Source of the DNA: Peribacillus sp044761985
GTDB lineage: Bacteria > Bacillota > Bacilli > Bacillales > DSM-1321
Assembly: GCF_044761985.1 (NCBI RefSeq)
Contig: NZ_JBIWDK010000007.1
Location: 186,001 to 250,000 of the forward strand
DNA length: 64,000 nt
Direction: 5' to 3'
Every line of letters starts with the position of its first letter. Position 1 is the first letter of the stretch. Positions 32,833 to 40,893 of this stretch are shown piece after piece. A program made the translations under genes and the position numbers. The notes below the pieces were generated by a model. The model was not told where the DNA came from. It searched no databases and saw only the letters and a list, made by a program, of their open reading frames with translations.

Positions 32833-33273
32833 CTAGTTCCCTAATTTTTCAATTTGGTTGGTCAGGCTTGTGATATTATCAATCGTCTTCATGATTTCCG
32901 AATCTTCAAGGACCGCAGGATTCAATGTCCCATCTTCCATATTTTTTAGATATAAATCGATTCCGTCTTGAAGCTGTTGGTTGGAACTGACGATTTTATC
33001 GTGAATGCCATCAGCGATTTGGGGCGGTTCGGTTTCATTGAATTCTTCGATTTCCGTTTTCATCGTTTGCAGTTCATTCTCAAGTGTCTTCATTGCCTCC
33101 TTGTCGGTGACAGCATCCTTAGAGAGGGCGGGCACTTCATTGGCAAACTCTTTTACGGTACCGACATAGCTTGTTGCGGTATCGGCATAGTCTAATGATG
33201 AATTGACTTCCCCTAGAAGCGAGCAGCCGGTTAATAAGATAAGTGATGTACATAGCATAAGTATTTTTTTCAT
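32833..33273 (-). CDS. Lipoprotein, DUF6376-like
   Basis: A 146-residue protein starting MKKILMLCTSLILLTGCSLL, with the lipobox LTGC; acylation at Cys17 is expected. ATG 33271-33273 follows CAGGAGGAAAAAC; the longer open frame has no site. The mature part is helical and acidic: LDYADTATSYVGTVKEFANE, DKEAMKTLENELQTMKTEIE and a C-terminal INNITSLTNQIEKL-like helix. The DYADTATSYxxxxxxFA pattern is typical of DUF6376 lipoproteins of Bacillus. Function unknown. It is 23 bases downstream of the YrzF-like kinase gene and probably co-transcribed. Confidence 0.7.
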   Translation of the reverse strand: MKKILMLCTSLILLTGCSLLGEVNSSLDYADTATSYVGTVKEFANEVPALSKDAVTDKEAMKTLENELQTMKTEIEEFNETEPPQIADGIHDKIVSSNQQLQDGIDLYLKNMEDGTLNPAVLEDSEIMKTIDNITSLTNQIEKLGN

Positions 33274-33295
33274 GTTTTTCCTCCTGTATGGTTTA

Positions 33296-33910
33296 TTAAA
33301 TGGGCAAGAACCTTTTCTTATAGATGGCCGCAATGGAATTGAGAATAAAGGTAGGGATTTTCTTGGGAAAGTAGGGCCTCCTATAGAAAAGGTGGAATAC
33401 GCGTTTTAAATCATGCCATTGCTTGCAGGATTTTGTCTGTCGGAACCGCGCAAGATCGATAATCTTCACTTTCTTATCGGACGTTATCAAGATGTTCCGT
33501 AAATGGATATCGGATGGATTCAAGCCTACCTTTCTGGCCAAGTTCAGGGCATGATCGATTTCCTTCACCTTTTCTTCCGTTACCGGGATGCCCATCGTCA
33601 AATGTTCAAAAAGCGTGTGACCCTCGATGTAATCAATCACGAGGTAACGCTCCCCTGCATCGAATAGGGTCGGGTAGTACTCGATATGCTGAACGGCCCG
33701 GTAAATATCCGCTTCTATTTTAGCCGTGTGGGTATGAGCCGGGAAAAATACTTTCAAGGCTAGGTCGGTATCTTGGATTCTAAATACATATGCGCTTCGT
33801 CCTTTGCCGATTAGCGACAATGAATCATCTGCCTCGATCAATGTATGGTTTTTATCGTTCGCGATTTTCACATTTTGAGCCAACCTATAATATTGTGACA
33901 ACTCCTTCAC
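33296..33910 (-). CDS. YrzF-like protein kinase
   Basis: A 204-residue compact kinase-fold protein. It has a glycine loop LIGKGRSAYVFRI near residue 33, the ATP-binding Lys in LALKVFFPAHTH near 51 and an alphaC-Glu candidate in AKIEADIYRAV. The catalytic loop is NPSDIHLRNILIT near 130 (D and N present) and the metal-binding DLA is in KIIDLARFRQT (DLA in place of DFG). The short length matches B. subtilis YrzF, a RIO-like kinase of unknown target. The start is GTG 33908-33910 with GGAGAGG very close; a TTG three codons on is possible. It lies downstream of a yybP-ykoY riboswitch and two terminator hairpins. Confidence 0.8.
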   Translation of the reverse strand: MKELSQYYRLAQNVKIANDKNHTLIEADDSLSLIGKGRSAYVFRIQDTDLALKVFFPAHTHTAKIEADIYRAVQHIEYYPTLFDAGERYLVIDYIEGHTLFEHLTMGIPVTEEKVKEIDHALNLARKVGLNPSDIHLRNILITSDKKVKIIDLARFRQTKSCKQWHDLKRVFHLFYRRPYFPKKIPTFILNSIAAIYKKRFLPI

Positions 33911-33933
33911 ACCTCTCCAAAAGATTGATGATA

Positions 33934-33976
33934 CAAAAAAAGACGGTATAACCGATTATCTTGGTTATACCGTCTT
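33934..33976 (-). terminator. Second hairpin terminator between riboswitch and kinase
   Basis: AAGACGGTATAACC and GGTTATACCGTCTT form a perfect 14-bp stem with a nine-base loop; seven T's follow on the minus strand, 24 bases before the kinase start codon. Confidence 0.85.
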
Positions 33977-33981
33977 AGATA

Positions 33982-34103
33982 CGAAAAAGACCTCACCAAA
34001 AAATCGGCAAGGTCTTGCAAACAACTGTAAATTAGTTGCCAATAAAGCCGAGGATGGACATCCTGTACTGACGACTTTACTGTATAGCTACTCCCCTTAA
34101 CAG
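33982..34103 (-). ncRNA. yybP-ykoY (Mn2+) riboswitch with terminator
   Basis: Read on the minus strand the segment holds the conserved pieces of this riboswitch in order: AAGGGGAGTAGC (34089-34100), GTCGTCAGTACAGG, a CGGCTTTA turn, TGGCAACT and GCAAGACCTTGCC. A following stem GACCTTGCC/TGAGGTC with TTTTT makes the expression platform. In known cases Mn2+ binding to the aptamer prevents the terminator from forming and allows expression of Mn exporters (mntP, TerC-type ykoY, yybP). Here the next gene on the strand is a YrzF-like kinase, not an exporter. Confidence 0.88.
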
Positions 34104-34351
34104 AAGAATTCATTTATTTAGTTACATTACAGTAAGTATAGAGGATATCATGCTCATGGGTCAAATTTAAGAATCTGAAAAGAGTCAGTCCCAAATAGGA
34201 GATAACAGATTTTTGTCGAATAGAATAGATGTTGGTAATCATGTTGTTTGTAGATAAATATGAAGGGAAACCTATTTTGATTCCAAATCTAAAGAAAAAA
34301 CATTCCCTCCACCCGTAAGGATAGGCAAACGAATGAAAAAGGGGTTCCATT

Positions 34352-35362
34352 ATGAGATATAACTATGATATGAAGCGGATAGGATGGATGCTCTTTGCCT
34401 TTGGGGTATTTGTTTTCGTGCTATTCAAAACCGTAGAGAATTTCCAAGAATATAAAGAGCTGAAGCGTGAGGATGAAAGCGAACCGATGACGGCCGTGGT
34501 TTATGAAAAAACGGCGGCACAGGACCTATTGTATGGAAAAACGTATTACATGGTTTTACTCAATGAAAAACTCACAGGTAAGGTTGCTTGGAATTTGGAT
34601 ATTGGACAGAGGGCGTATGTAGAGAAAGAGGAATTTGACAAACTCGAAATCGGAGATACGGTTAGCGGATTCAAAATCGATGGTACTTTTCATAATCAGG
34701 AGGATTTAAAGGGGGAGTATTCTTCCTATTATATTGGCCTGGCTTTCGTCAGCATTTATATCTTTGGTTATATCTCGTATTGGTTGAGTAAAGTTAGGTT
34801 TGTGGTAACCTTTTTTCAGCGGATGGAGAGAAAAAAACTTTTCAATTCATTCCTAGGTTTCCTTCTATATGGTTTATTTTACGGAGGCATACTAATAGGT
34901 CTATTATTCGGTTTCTATTATATGGGGCAAATGGTGATGAACGCATATGATAAATATTCGGACGAGGGTCGAATCGAAACTACGGCTGTTGTGACCGATC
35001 ATTTTGCCGACCGGAATTTAGGCCGTTATGCAGATAGTGAGTATTTTTTGGCACTCAGCTTTGAGAATCAAGCAAACGAGACCGTGTACCTGACGAAGGA
35101 AGTCACAAGCCATGCCTATTATGCATATAAAGATCAGCGGGTCCCGATTTCTTACAGTGAAGAAACTCCATACAAAATATATCTGCAGGAAACGAGCTGG
35201 AAAGACGTTTTTCAAATTATGACCACTAATGAGTTGATGATGTATTATATTGTATTGTTTATTACGGTGGCACTGATTTACGTGTTCATATGCTGGAGAC
35301 GCTTTAAAAAGACAGGTTCCTATTTTCCTGTAAAGAAGGGAGATCCCCCACTTTCTAAGTGA
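34352..35362 (+). CDS. Membrane protein with two DUF3592-like extracellular domains
   Basis: A 336-residue protein with four membrane helices at about 10-26, 128-146, 170-192 and 300-318. Two similar extracytoplasmic beta-rich segments lie between helices 1 and 2 and between 3 and 4. Each begins with a TAVVYEK/TAVVTDH strand and includes a YxxVLL/YFLALSF strand, like DUF3592 modules. The pattern suggests an internal duplication. The ATG at 34352 follows AAAAGGGGTTCC. Its last codons overlap the end of the convergent regulator gene by eight bases, inside a terminator stem. Function unknown. Confidence 0.65.
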   Translation: MRYNYDMKRIGWMLFAFGVFVFVLFKTVENFQEYKELKREDESEPMTAVVYEKTAAQDLLYGKTYYMVLLNEKLTGKVAWNLDIGQRAYVEKEEFDKLEIGDTVSGFKIDGTFHNQEDLKGEYSSYYIGLAFVSIYIFGYISYWLSKVRFVVTFFQRMERKKLFNSFLGFLLYGLFYGGILIGLLFGFYYMGQMVMNAYDKYSDEGRIETTAVVTDHFADRNLGRYADSEYFLALSFENQANETVYLTKEVTSHAYYAYKDQRVPISYSEETPYKIYLQETSWKDVFQIMTTNELMMYYIVLFITVALIYVFICWRRFKKTGSYFPVKKGDPPLSK

Positions 35363-35372
35363 GGGGATTTTT
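35342..35372. terminator. Terminator embedded in overlapping gene ends
   Basis: GATCCCCCACTT pairs with AAGTGAGGGGAT around a three-base loop, with TTTTT on the plus strand. The stem contains the stop codons of both the 34352 gene and the convergent rocR-like gene. Confidence 0.8.
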
Positions 35373-36773
35373 GGCCTGGTACTTTTTCAAGCGATATTGG
35401 AGGCTTTGCCGGCTTATATTCAAGGCTTTGGCTGCTTGGGAGATATTCTGGTTATGTTCATGTAACACCTTTTCCAAATAGAACTTTTCTGTATGCGCCA
35501 TATAATCATCAAGAGGAAGGGTCCCTTGATGAGAGGGAGGGGAAGGCGCTTTGTTTTCCATCTCTGCTTCTTCCCTATTCGCTTTCTTTTTGAAGAGAGT
35601 GGGAAGGTGCGAGATTTTTATGTGCTTATCGCCAGGTTCTAGCAAATTCATGGCCCCTTCGATGATATGTTCAAGTTCTCTTACGTTTCCATGCCAGTCA
35701 TAATCATAGAAAAGTTCGTAGGCTTCTTCGCTGATTCCTTCGATGTCCAATTCGAAAAGCGCATTGAATTTATTAATAAACGATTGGGCGAGCAATGGAA
35801 TATCCTCTTTCCGTTCCCGAAGCGGCGGTATGAATAAAGACACCACACTTAAGCGGTAATAAAGATCCTTACGTAAATGGCCGTTTGATATGGCATCAAT
35901 CGGATCTTCATTGATGGTTGCGATGACGCGGACGTCGATATTCTTATCTTTCGTATCACCTACGCGACGAATCTTCCTTTCTTGAAGGGCCCGTAATAAT
36001 TTTGCCTGCAAATTGGGGTTCAGGGAATTGATCTCATCAAGAAGGATCGTGCCGCCTTCTGCTTGTTCGAACAATCCCGGTCTTTCGACAGAGCCGGTGA
36101 AGGCACCTTTCTTCGTTCCGAATAGGATTCCCTCTATTAAACTATCGGGAAGTGCTGCACAGTTCTGGCTGATGAATGGATGTTTGGAGCGACTGCTTCC
36201 ATTATGGATGCTTTGTGCAAAAAGTTCCTTTCCCGTTCCAGTTTCCCCAACGATGAGGATGGTGGAAGAGGTTCTTGTCGAACGCTTGCTCTTTTCGATG
36301 ACCTCCAGGAAATTCTCACTGACTCCTAGGATACTGTCAAAGGTATATTGGGTATCGCCCTTGTTTAATATATTATCCTTGATGATTCGTTCCAGGTTGG
36401 TAATATCCTTGGCTACTTCGATGGCCCCGATGATATTTTGCCTGGTGTCGAATATCGGATAGGTATTATTGATGGTCGAGATTTCCTGCCCCAGGCTATT
36501 GAAGTAAGTCTGTTTCGAGTTTTCGGTTGCATGGCCGGAGTGAAGGGCCCTGACCAGTGTGCTTTCCGTTTCTTCTTTGAACTTAAAGATGTCGTGAATC
36601 TTCTCTCCTAATACATCTTTTGAATCCATTCCCTCAATCTCCGCCATCTTTTTGTTATAGATGACCGTCAAGCCGTTCCTATCTATAATATGTATGCCTA
36701 TATCAATCACATCCACAAGTGAATGGAGAATCGTTTGAAAACCTTCTATTCTCATAATCTGGTTTAAATCCAT
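35355..36773 (-). CDS. Sigma-54-dependent transcriptional activator, RocR-like
   Basis: A 472-residue enhancer-binding protein. ATG 36771-36773 is chosen for GGAGGTGCCTC upstream; a longer frame to 36983 would run over the sigma-54 promoter region and has no site. Domains: N-terminal PAS sensor (IDIGIHIIDRNGLTVIYNKK, about 20-120); AAA+ domain with Walker A GETGTGKELFAQ near 178, the sigma-54 contact loop GAFTGS near 222 and Walker B GGTILLDEINSL; C-terminal Fis-type helix-turn-helix (NISQAAKALNISRQSLQYRL). It is divergent from rocD, whose promoter has -24/-12 elements, so it most likely activates arginine/ornithine catabolism in response to ornithine-type signals. Confidence 0.88.
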   Translation of the reverse strand: MDLNQIMRIEGFQTILHSLVDVIDIGIHIIDRNGLTVIYNKKMAEIEGMDSKDVLGEKIHDIFKFKEETESTLVRALHSGHATENSKQTYFNSLGQEISTINNTYPIFDTRQNIIGAIEVAKDITNLERIIKDNILNKGDTQYTFDSILGVSENFLEVIEKSKRSTRTSSTILIVGETGTGKELFAQSIHNGSSRSKHPFISQNCAALPDSLIEGILFGTKKGAFTGSVERPGLFEQAEGGTILLDEINSLNPNLQAKLLRALQERKIRRVGDTKDKNIDVRVIATINEDPIDAISNGHLRKDLYYRLSVVSLFIPPLRERKEDIPLLAQSFINKFNALFELDIEGISEEAYELFYDYDWHGNVRELEHIIEGAMNLLEPGDKHIKISHLPTLFKKKANREEAEMENKAPSPPSHQGTLPLDDYMAHTEKFYLEKVLHEHNQNISQAAKALNISRQSLQYRLKKYQAKNPLT

Positions 36774-36831
36774 GAGGCACCTCCAGGTTTTTCCTTTTGT
36801 TGAAGCTAATTGTAAAGTAAATCCAATATTG

Positions 36832-36850
36832 GTGCAATTATTATTTGCAC
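36832..36850. promoter_or_regulatory. Upstream activating site for the RocR-like activator
   Basis: GTGCAA and TTGCAC form a 6-bp inverted repeat with a seven-base AT-rich spacer, about 145 bases upstream of the sigma-54 promoter. This resembles the palindromic enhancer boxes used by RocR-type regulators. Assignment is by position and symmetry. Confidence 0.6.
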
Positions 36851-36977
36851 TGCAAGAATGGATGGCGGAAAGGTGCCAAATATTTTTGCGGATTTTATGA
36901 AAAAAATGGGTGAAACCCCTTTCCTGAAATATATTTTTTCTTTGAGTTAGGGTGTTTTTGATAGAGGCCTTTATTTT

Positions 36978-36993
36978 TGGCATGGAACTTGCT
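36978..36993 (+). promoter_or_regulatory. Sigma-54 (SigL) promoter of rocD
   Basis: TGGCATGGAACTTGCT matches the -24/-12 consensus TGGCAC-N5-TTGCW with one change (T for C in the -24 part). It lies about 110 bases upstream of rocD and downstream of the enhancer-like repeat. Confidence 0.85.
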
Positions 36994-37071
36994 AGTTGAT
37001 AGATAGGGGGACCTGAACTGATTTTTCAATCCTGAAATATGCTACATCTTCATCTACAACGTAAATCATAG

Positions 37072-37085
37072 CGGAAACGCTTAAA
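37072..37085. promoter_or_regulatory. Possible catabolite responsive element
   Basis: CGGAAACGCTTAAA has the GNAANCGNT core of cre sites with two mismatches to the consensus (TGNAANCGNTNNCA). It lies between the rocD promoter and start codon, where CcpA would act as a roadblock. Tentative. Confidence 0.35.
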
Positions 37086-37103
37086 TCATAGGGGGGAATT
37101 TAT

Positions 37104-38297
37104 ATGAAAACTGTGACGGAAAAGGTTATTGAACAAACTGAACAATATGGGGCAAACAATTATCATCCACTTCCCATCGTCATATCAAAGGCAGAAGGAG
37201 TATGGGTAGAAGATCCAGAAGGAAACAAGTATATGGATATGCTTAGTGCCTATTCAGCCGTGAACCAAGGTCATCGGCACCCAAAAATCATTCAAGCGCT
37301 AAAAGATCAAGCGGATCGTGTAACGTTAACGTCCCGAGCGTTTCATAGTGATCAATTGGGTCCGTGGTACGAAAAGGTGGCCCGTCTTACCCAAAAAGAC
37401 ATGGCCCTTCCGATGAACACGGGGGCTGAAGCAGTTGAAACGGCCATCAAGGCTGTTAGACGCTGGGGCTATGATGTAAAAGGAATCGCTGAAGACCAAG
37501 CGGAAATCATCGCTTGTATCGGCAACTTCCATGGCCGGACGATGACAGCCGTTTCTTTATCTTCCGATGATGAATATAGAAGGGGATTCGGGCCGATGTT
37601 GCCAGGAATCAAGTTGATTCCCTATGGTGACCTTGAGGCATTGAAAGCGGCCATCACACCGCAAACGGCCGGATTCCTGATTGAACCGATCCAAGGGGAA
37701 GCGGGCATCATCATTCCACCAGCCGGTTTCCTGAAAGCGGCATTTGAACTGTGTAAAGAAAATAATGTATTGTTCGTTTCGGACGAAATTCAGTCGGGCC
37801 TTGGCCGGTCAGGTAAAACATTCGCCTCCGATTGGGATCATGTTGTTCCTGATATGTACATTTTAGGCAAGGCACTTGGTGGTGGGGTTTTCCCAATCTC
37901 TTGCGTGGCGGCCAACCGTGACATCCTAGGCGTCTTCAACCCTGGTTCACATGGTTCTACATTTGGGGGCAATCCATTGGCTTGTGCGGTTTCCATCGCT
38001 TCCTTAGAGATTCTTGAAGAAGAGAAACTTGCGGAACGCTCGTTGGAATTAGGCGAATACTTTAAAGAAAGCTTGAAGGAAATCAATAATCCAAAGATTA
38101 AAGATATACGGGGAAAAGGCTTATTTATCGGAGTGGAGTTAACGGTGGAGGCAAGACCTTATTGTGAAAAATTAAAAGAGGAAAACTTACTGTGTAAGGA
38201 AACGCATGATACCGTGATCCGCTTTGCTCCGCCACTTGTGATTACGAAGGAAGAACTAGATTGGGCTATTGCCCGTATTAAAAAAGTTTTAGCTTAA
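37104..38297 (+). CDS. rocD: Ornithine aminotransferase
   Basis: A 397-residue PLP enzyme that converts ornithine plus 2-oxoglutarate into glutamate-5-semialdehyde and glutamate, in arginine catabolism. It starts MKTVTEKVIEQTEQYGANNY behind GGGGGGAATT. Visible marks: EGVWVEDPEGNKYMDMLSAY, MNTGAEAVETAIKAVRRWGY (PLP phosphate site), the Asp in LFVSDEIQSGLGRSGK, and the Schiff-base lysine in YILGKALGGGVFPIS near residue 257. Length and all motifs match bacterial OAT. Driven by a sigma-54 promoter under the divergent RocR-like activator. A terminator follows, so rocE/rocF homologues are not in this operon. Confidence 0.92.
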   Translation: MKTVTEKVIEQTEQYGANNYHPLPIVISKAEGVWVEDPEGNKYMDMLSAYSAVNQGHRHPKIIQALKDQADRVTLTSRAFHSDQLGPWYEKVARLTQKDMALPMNTGAEAVETAIKAVRRWGYDVKGIAEDQAEIIACIGNFHGRTMTAVSLSSDDEYRRGFGPMLPGIKLIPYGDLEALKAAITPQTAGFLIEPIQGEAGIIIPPAGFLKAAFELCKENNVLFVSDEIQSGLGRSGKTFASDWDHVVPDMYILGKALGGGVFPISCVAANRDILGVFNPGSHGSTFGGNPLACAVSIASLEILEEEKLAERSLELGEYFKESLKEINNPKIKDIRGKGLFIGVELTVEARPYCEKLKEENLLCKETHDTVIRFAPPLVITKEELDWAIARIKKVLA

Positions 38298-38322
38298 TGT
38301 CGCTTACTGATTCTGAGTCATG

Positions 38323-38379
38323 AAAAAAGGGTATTCCAAAAAAAAGCGTAGGCTTATCCATTTTGGAATGCTCTTTTTC
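38323..38379 (+). terminator. Intrinsic terminator after rocD
   Basis: AAAAAGGGTATTCCAAAA pairs, with a few G-U and mismatched positions, with TTTTGGAATGCTCTTTTT across a loop of about 20 bases. Confidence 0.75.
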
Positions 38380-38452
38380 GTCTGCAAGGATAAAGGAACT
38401 TTAAATCAAAGCGGTACAAATGAAATGTGTTCATATAGGGGGAGGAGAAAGA

Positions 38453-40057
38453 ATGAATCATGACATCATTTATGTGAACGGAAAAATATTCACAGCCAAT
38501 CCAACACAACCTTATGCAAGTGCTATGGTCATTCGTGATGGGCGCATACACTGGATTGGGGAAGAAGAAGAAACCAAAGGGATGACTGGAGAGCGCATGA
38601 ACCTTCAAGGACGACGGGTGTTGCCGGGGCTCATCGATGCACACTTGCATCCATTGTATCTAGCCGGGTCTTCCAAGCAAATTTCCTGTATGCCGCCTGT
38701 TGTCGAATCACTGGAAGATTTAATTGATGAAGTTCGTAAGGCAAGCGAATCACAAGATTCCGGGGGTTGGATAGAAGGATGGGGATATGATGAGGGGAAA
38801 TTAAAAGAGCGTCGTTCGCCTTCACGCTGGGATTTAGATCAAGCCACGACGAAGGTTCCCGTTATCATCACGCGCACATGCACTCACATGGTTGTGGTCA
38901 ACAGTAAGGCACTGGAACTCGCCGGCATCACCAAAGATACACCAGACCCAGTGGGTGGAAAGATTGATAGAGATCCGTACGGTGAACCGACGGGCGTTTT
39001 ACGTGAAAACGCAAAAGATTTAGTCCAACAAGTAATGCCCGTACAAACTGTTGAGGAAGAAATAGAAGGACTTGTGGAATTAAGCCCACAATTGCTATCG
39101 CATGGAATAACGGCCATTACGGATTTGATGGCAAAGCCTAAACCTGCGGATTATTTAGACATGTATCGTGCTGCTACGGAAAAGGGCATGAAGCAGCGTG
39201 CAGTCCTGTATTACATATGGGAAACCATTAAGGACGATCCGTTTTTAGCCAAGAACAAAACGAATAGAGACCAGGACAATTATATTGGAGGAATCAAGTT
39301 ATTCGCCGATGGAAGCGTTTCTGGCCAAACGGCCTGGGTCAATCCGCCATTTTTAGGGGAAGGCGAGAACTATGGCATCCCGATGACCACTAAAGAGGAG
39401 TTGCTACTTGCCGGTCAAGCAGCCGAGGAGAATCGTATCCAATTGGTCATACATGCCATGGGTGAGCAGGCGATCGATTTAATCATCGATACCTTTTGCG
39501 GCAAGAAGGGCTGGATGGAAGATGGTCCCTCGATCAGGATTGAGCATGCGGCCATGCCGTCTAAGAAGGCCCTTCAACAGGCAAGTGAAATGGGAATCGC
39601 ATTCGTCCCACAACCGATCTTTCTCTACGCTGAAATTGAATCGTACCTTACTAACCTTGGGGCGGAGCGTACGAAGCAAACGTATCCAATTCGTTCCATG
39701 TTAGATGCGGGTATCATGGTGGCCTTCTCATCTGATGCACCTGCAACGGCGTGGGCAGATCCGGTCAACCCATTTGTCGGGATGATGGCAGCCGTCACAC
39801 GTAAGGCCTATGATGGAACGGATACAGGGCAGGAACAACGCATAGACATTGAAACGGCCATCATGCTTTATACAAAAGCGGCACAGGAAGTCACGCGCAT
39901 CCCGGATGTTGGCCAGCTTGCACCGGGCTTTCATGCCGACTTTATTGTCCTAGACCGGGACATTTTGACCATCAAACCGGAAGAAATAGGGGAAGTGCAG
40001 GTTGAAGAAACGTATATGGCCGGTAAGAGGGTCTTTCACAAAGAAATAGCAGGGTGA
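38453..40057 (+). CDS. Amidohydrolase family protein (YtcJ-like)
   Basis: A 534-residue metal-dependent hydrolase. ATG 38453 is chosen for GGGGGAGGAG just upstream. The N-terminus (YVNGKIFTANPTQPYASAMV) is the small beta-sandwich. The metal-binding PGLIDAHLHPLYLAG (HxH) is near residue 62. Further ligands lie in KLFADGSVSGQTAW, LVIHAMGEQAIDLI and IRIEHAAMPSK, and the final Asp in VAFSSDAPATAWADP. This is the amidohydrolase_3/YtcJ layout. Substrates of the group are N-acyl or cyclic amides; none can be assigned here. It follows rocD with a terminator between, so co-regulation is uncertain. Confidence 0.85.
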   Translation: MNHDIIYVNGKIFTANPTQPYASAMVIRDGRIHWIGEEEETKGMTGERMNLQGRRVLPGLIDAHLHPLYLAGSSKQISCMPPVVESLEDLIDEVRKASESQDSGGWIEGWGYDEGKLKERRSPSRWDLDQATTKVPVIITRTCTHMVVVNSKALELAGITKDTPDPVGGKIDRDPYGEPTGVLRENAKDLVQQVMPVQTVEEEIEGLVELSPQLLSHGITAITDLMAKPKPADYLDMYRAATEKGMKQRAVLYYIWETIKDDPFLAKNKTNRDQDNYIGGIKLFADGSVSGQTAWVNPPFLGEGENYGIPMTTKEELLLAGQAAEENRIQLVIHAMGEQAIDLIIDTFCGKKGWMEDGPSIRIEHAAMPSKKALQQASEMGIAFVPQPIFLYAEIESYLTNLGAERTKQTYPIRSMLDAGIMVAFSSDAPATAWADPVNPFVGMMAAVTRKAYDGTDTGQEQRIDIETAIMLYTKAAQEVTRIPDVGQLAPGFHADFIVLDRDILTIKPEEIGEVQVEETYMAGKRVFHKEIAG

Positions 40058-40100
40058 TGTTCAAAAGCAAGAGAAGGCGCTTGTACAGTGCTCTATATCT

Positions 40101-40130
40101 GGGGCTTCCTCTCTGGAAGCCCCTTGTTAT
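40101..40130 (+). terminator. Hairpin terminator
   Basis: GGGGCTTCC and GGAAGCCCC form a nine-pair stem with a five-base loop. The T-rich tail (TTGTTATT) is modest. Confidence 0.65.
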
Positions 40131-40145
40131 TAGGCGAGAGGTATC

Positions 40146-40577
40146 CTAAAATTCTATATAGAATGGATGGGTGCTTTCATCCAAACAGCATTCAATTCTC
40201 TGACTGAAATTCCTGAAAGTCACCATTTCCAAAGCCTGCTCAATGGGATAATACCCCACTTCCAAACTCTCTGGTGACGTTGTTACTGTTCCTCCAACTG
40301 GTTTAGCTAAAAACAGTGTATTACAGATGGACTCTTCAACGTTTTGAAAGATCCCACAAAATTTCAAAACCTCTATATCCATACCTGTTTCCTCTTTCGT
40401 TTCTCTTATGGCGGCTTCTTTCAAGGACTCGCCTTCTTCAACTTGTCCCCCAGGCATTTCCCAACCTCGCATGGGCCCCTTGATTAATAGAATTTCCCCT
40501 TGCTCATTGATTACAATCGTTGCTGCTGAGACGATGTGTTTTGGTGGTGAGAAGATTTTCTGCGTGCCATGTTCCAA
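40146..40577 (-). CDS. NUDIX hydrolase
   Basis: A 143-residue protein with a complete Nudix box, GGQVEEGESLKEAAIRETKE followed by ETGMD (G-x5-E-x7-RE-x2-EE-xG pattern), at about residues 43-67. The N-terminal HIVSAATIVINEQGEILLIK strand pair fits the fold. Nudix enzymes hydrolyse nucleoside diphosphate-linked compounds, often as house-cleaning functions. TTG 40575-40577 is the start, with GGGGAAG five bases before it. No partner gene. Confidence 0.88.
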   Translation of the reverse strand: MEHGTQKIFSPPKHIVSAATIVINEQGEILLIKGPMRGWEMPGGQVEEGESLKEAAIRETKEETGMDIEVLKFCGIFQNVEESICNTLFLAKPVGGTVTTSPESLEVGYYPIEQALEMVTFRNFSQRIECCLDESTHPFYIEF

Positions 40578-40893
40578 TCGACTTCCCCATTTCTATTGTT
40601 TAGTAGTCTAGCTGTTGCCCGTTCCTCGGACTTCCTGCCTGGTGCTTCCTCCATAATACCACCACATGTAAAAAAATTCCTTTTTAAGCGTAGGACTCAA
40701 AAAGAAGGCTTCAAATAAATGAAACGATATACCTATATATACTCTTGGGGATTAAATCTCATCTAAGAACAATTATGGTAGAATAAAATAATAACCCAAA
40801 TAAAGTAACCTCAGTATGTTTTATGAATTTTATTGGGACATCTTACATATTCATGTAACAGTACTAAGTATTAAGAAGGAGTGTCATTCAACT
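40578..40893. other. Intergenic region without recognised genes
   Basis: 316 bases between the NUDIX gene (minus) and the DUF975 gene (plus). It is AT-rich towards the right. An open frame from 40816 runs into the DUF975 gene but lacks a ribosome binding site. I see no terminator or known RNA motif. Confidence 0.5.

Noticed and set aside
33907..34113. 68-codon ORF over the riboswitch
   Set aside because: It crosses the aptamer and two terminator stems. The RNA elements explain the conservation.
36774..36983. N-terminal extension of the RocR-like regulator
   Set aside because: No binding site at the upstream start, and it would run across the sigma-54 promoter and enhancer. GGAGG before the ATG at 36773 is decisive.
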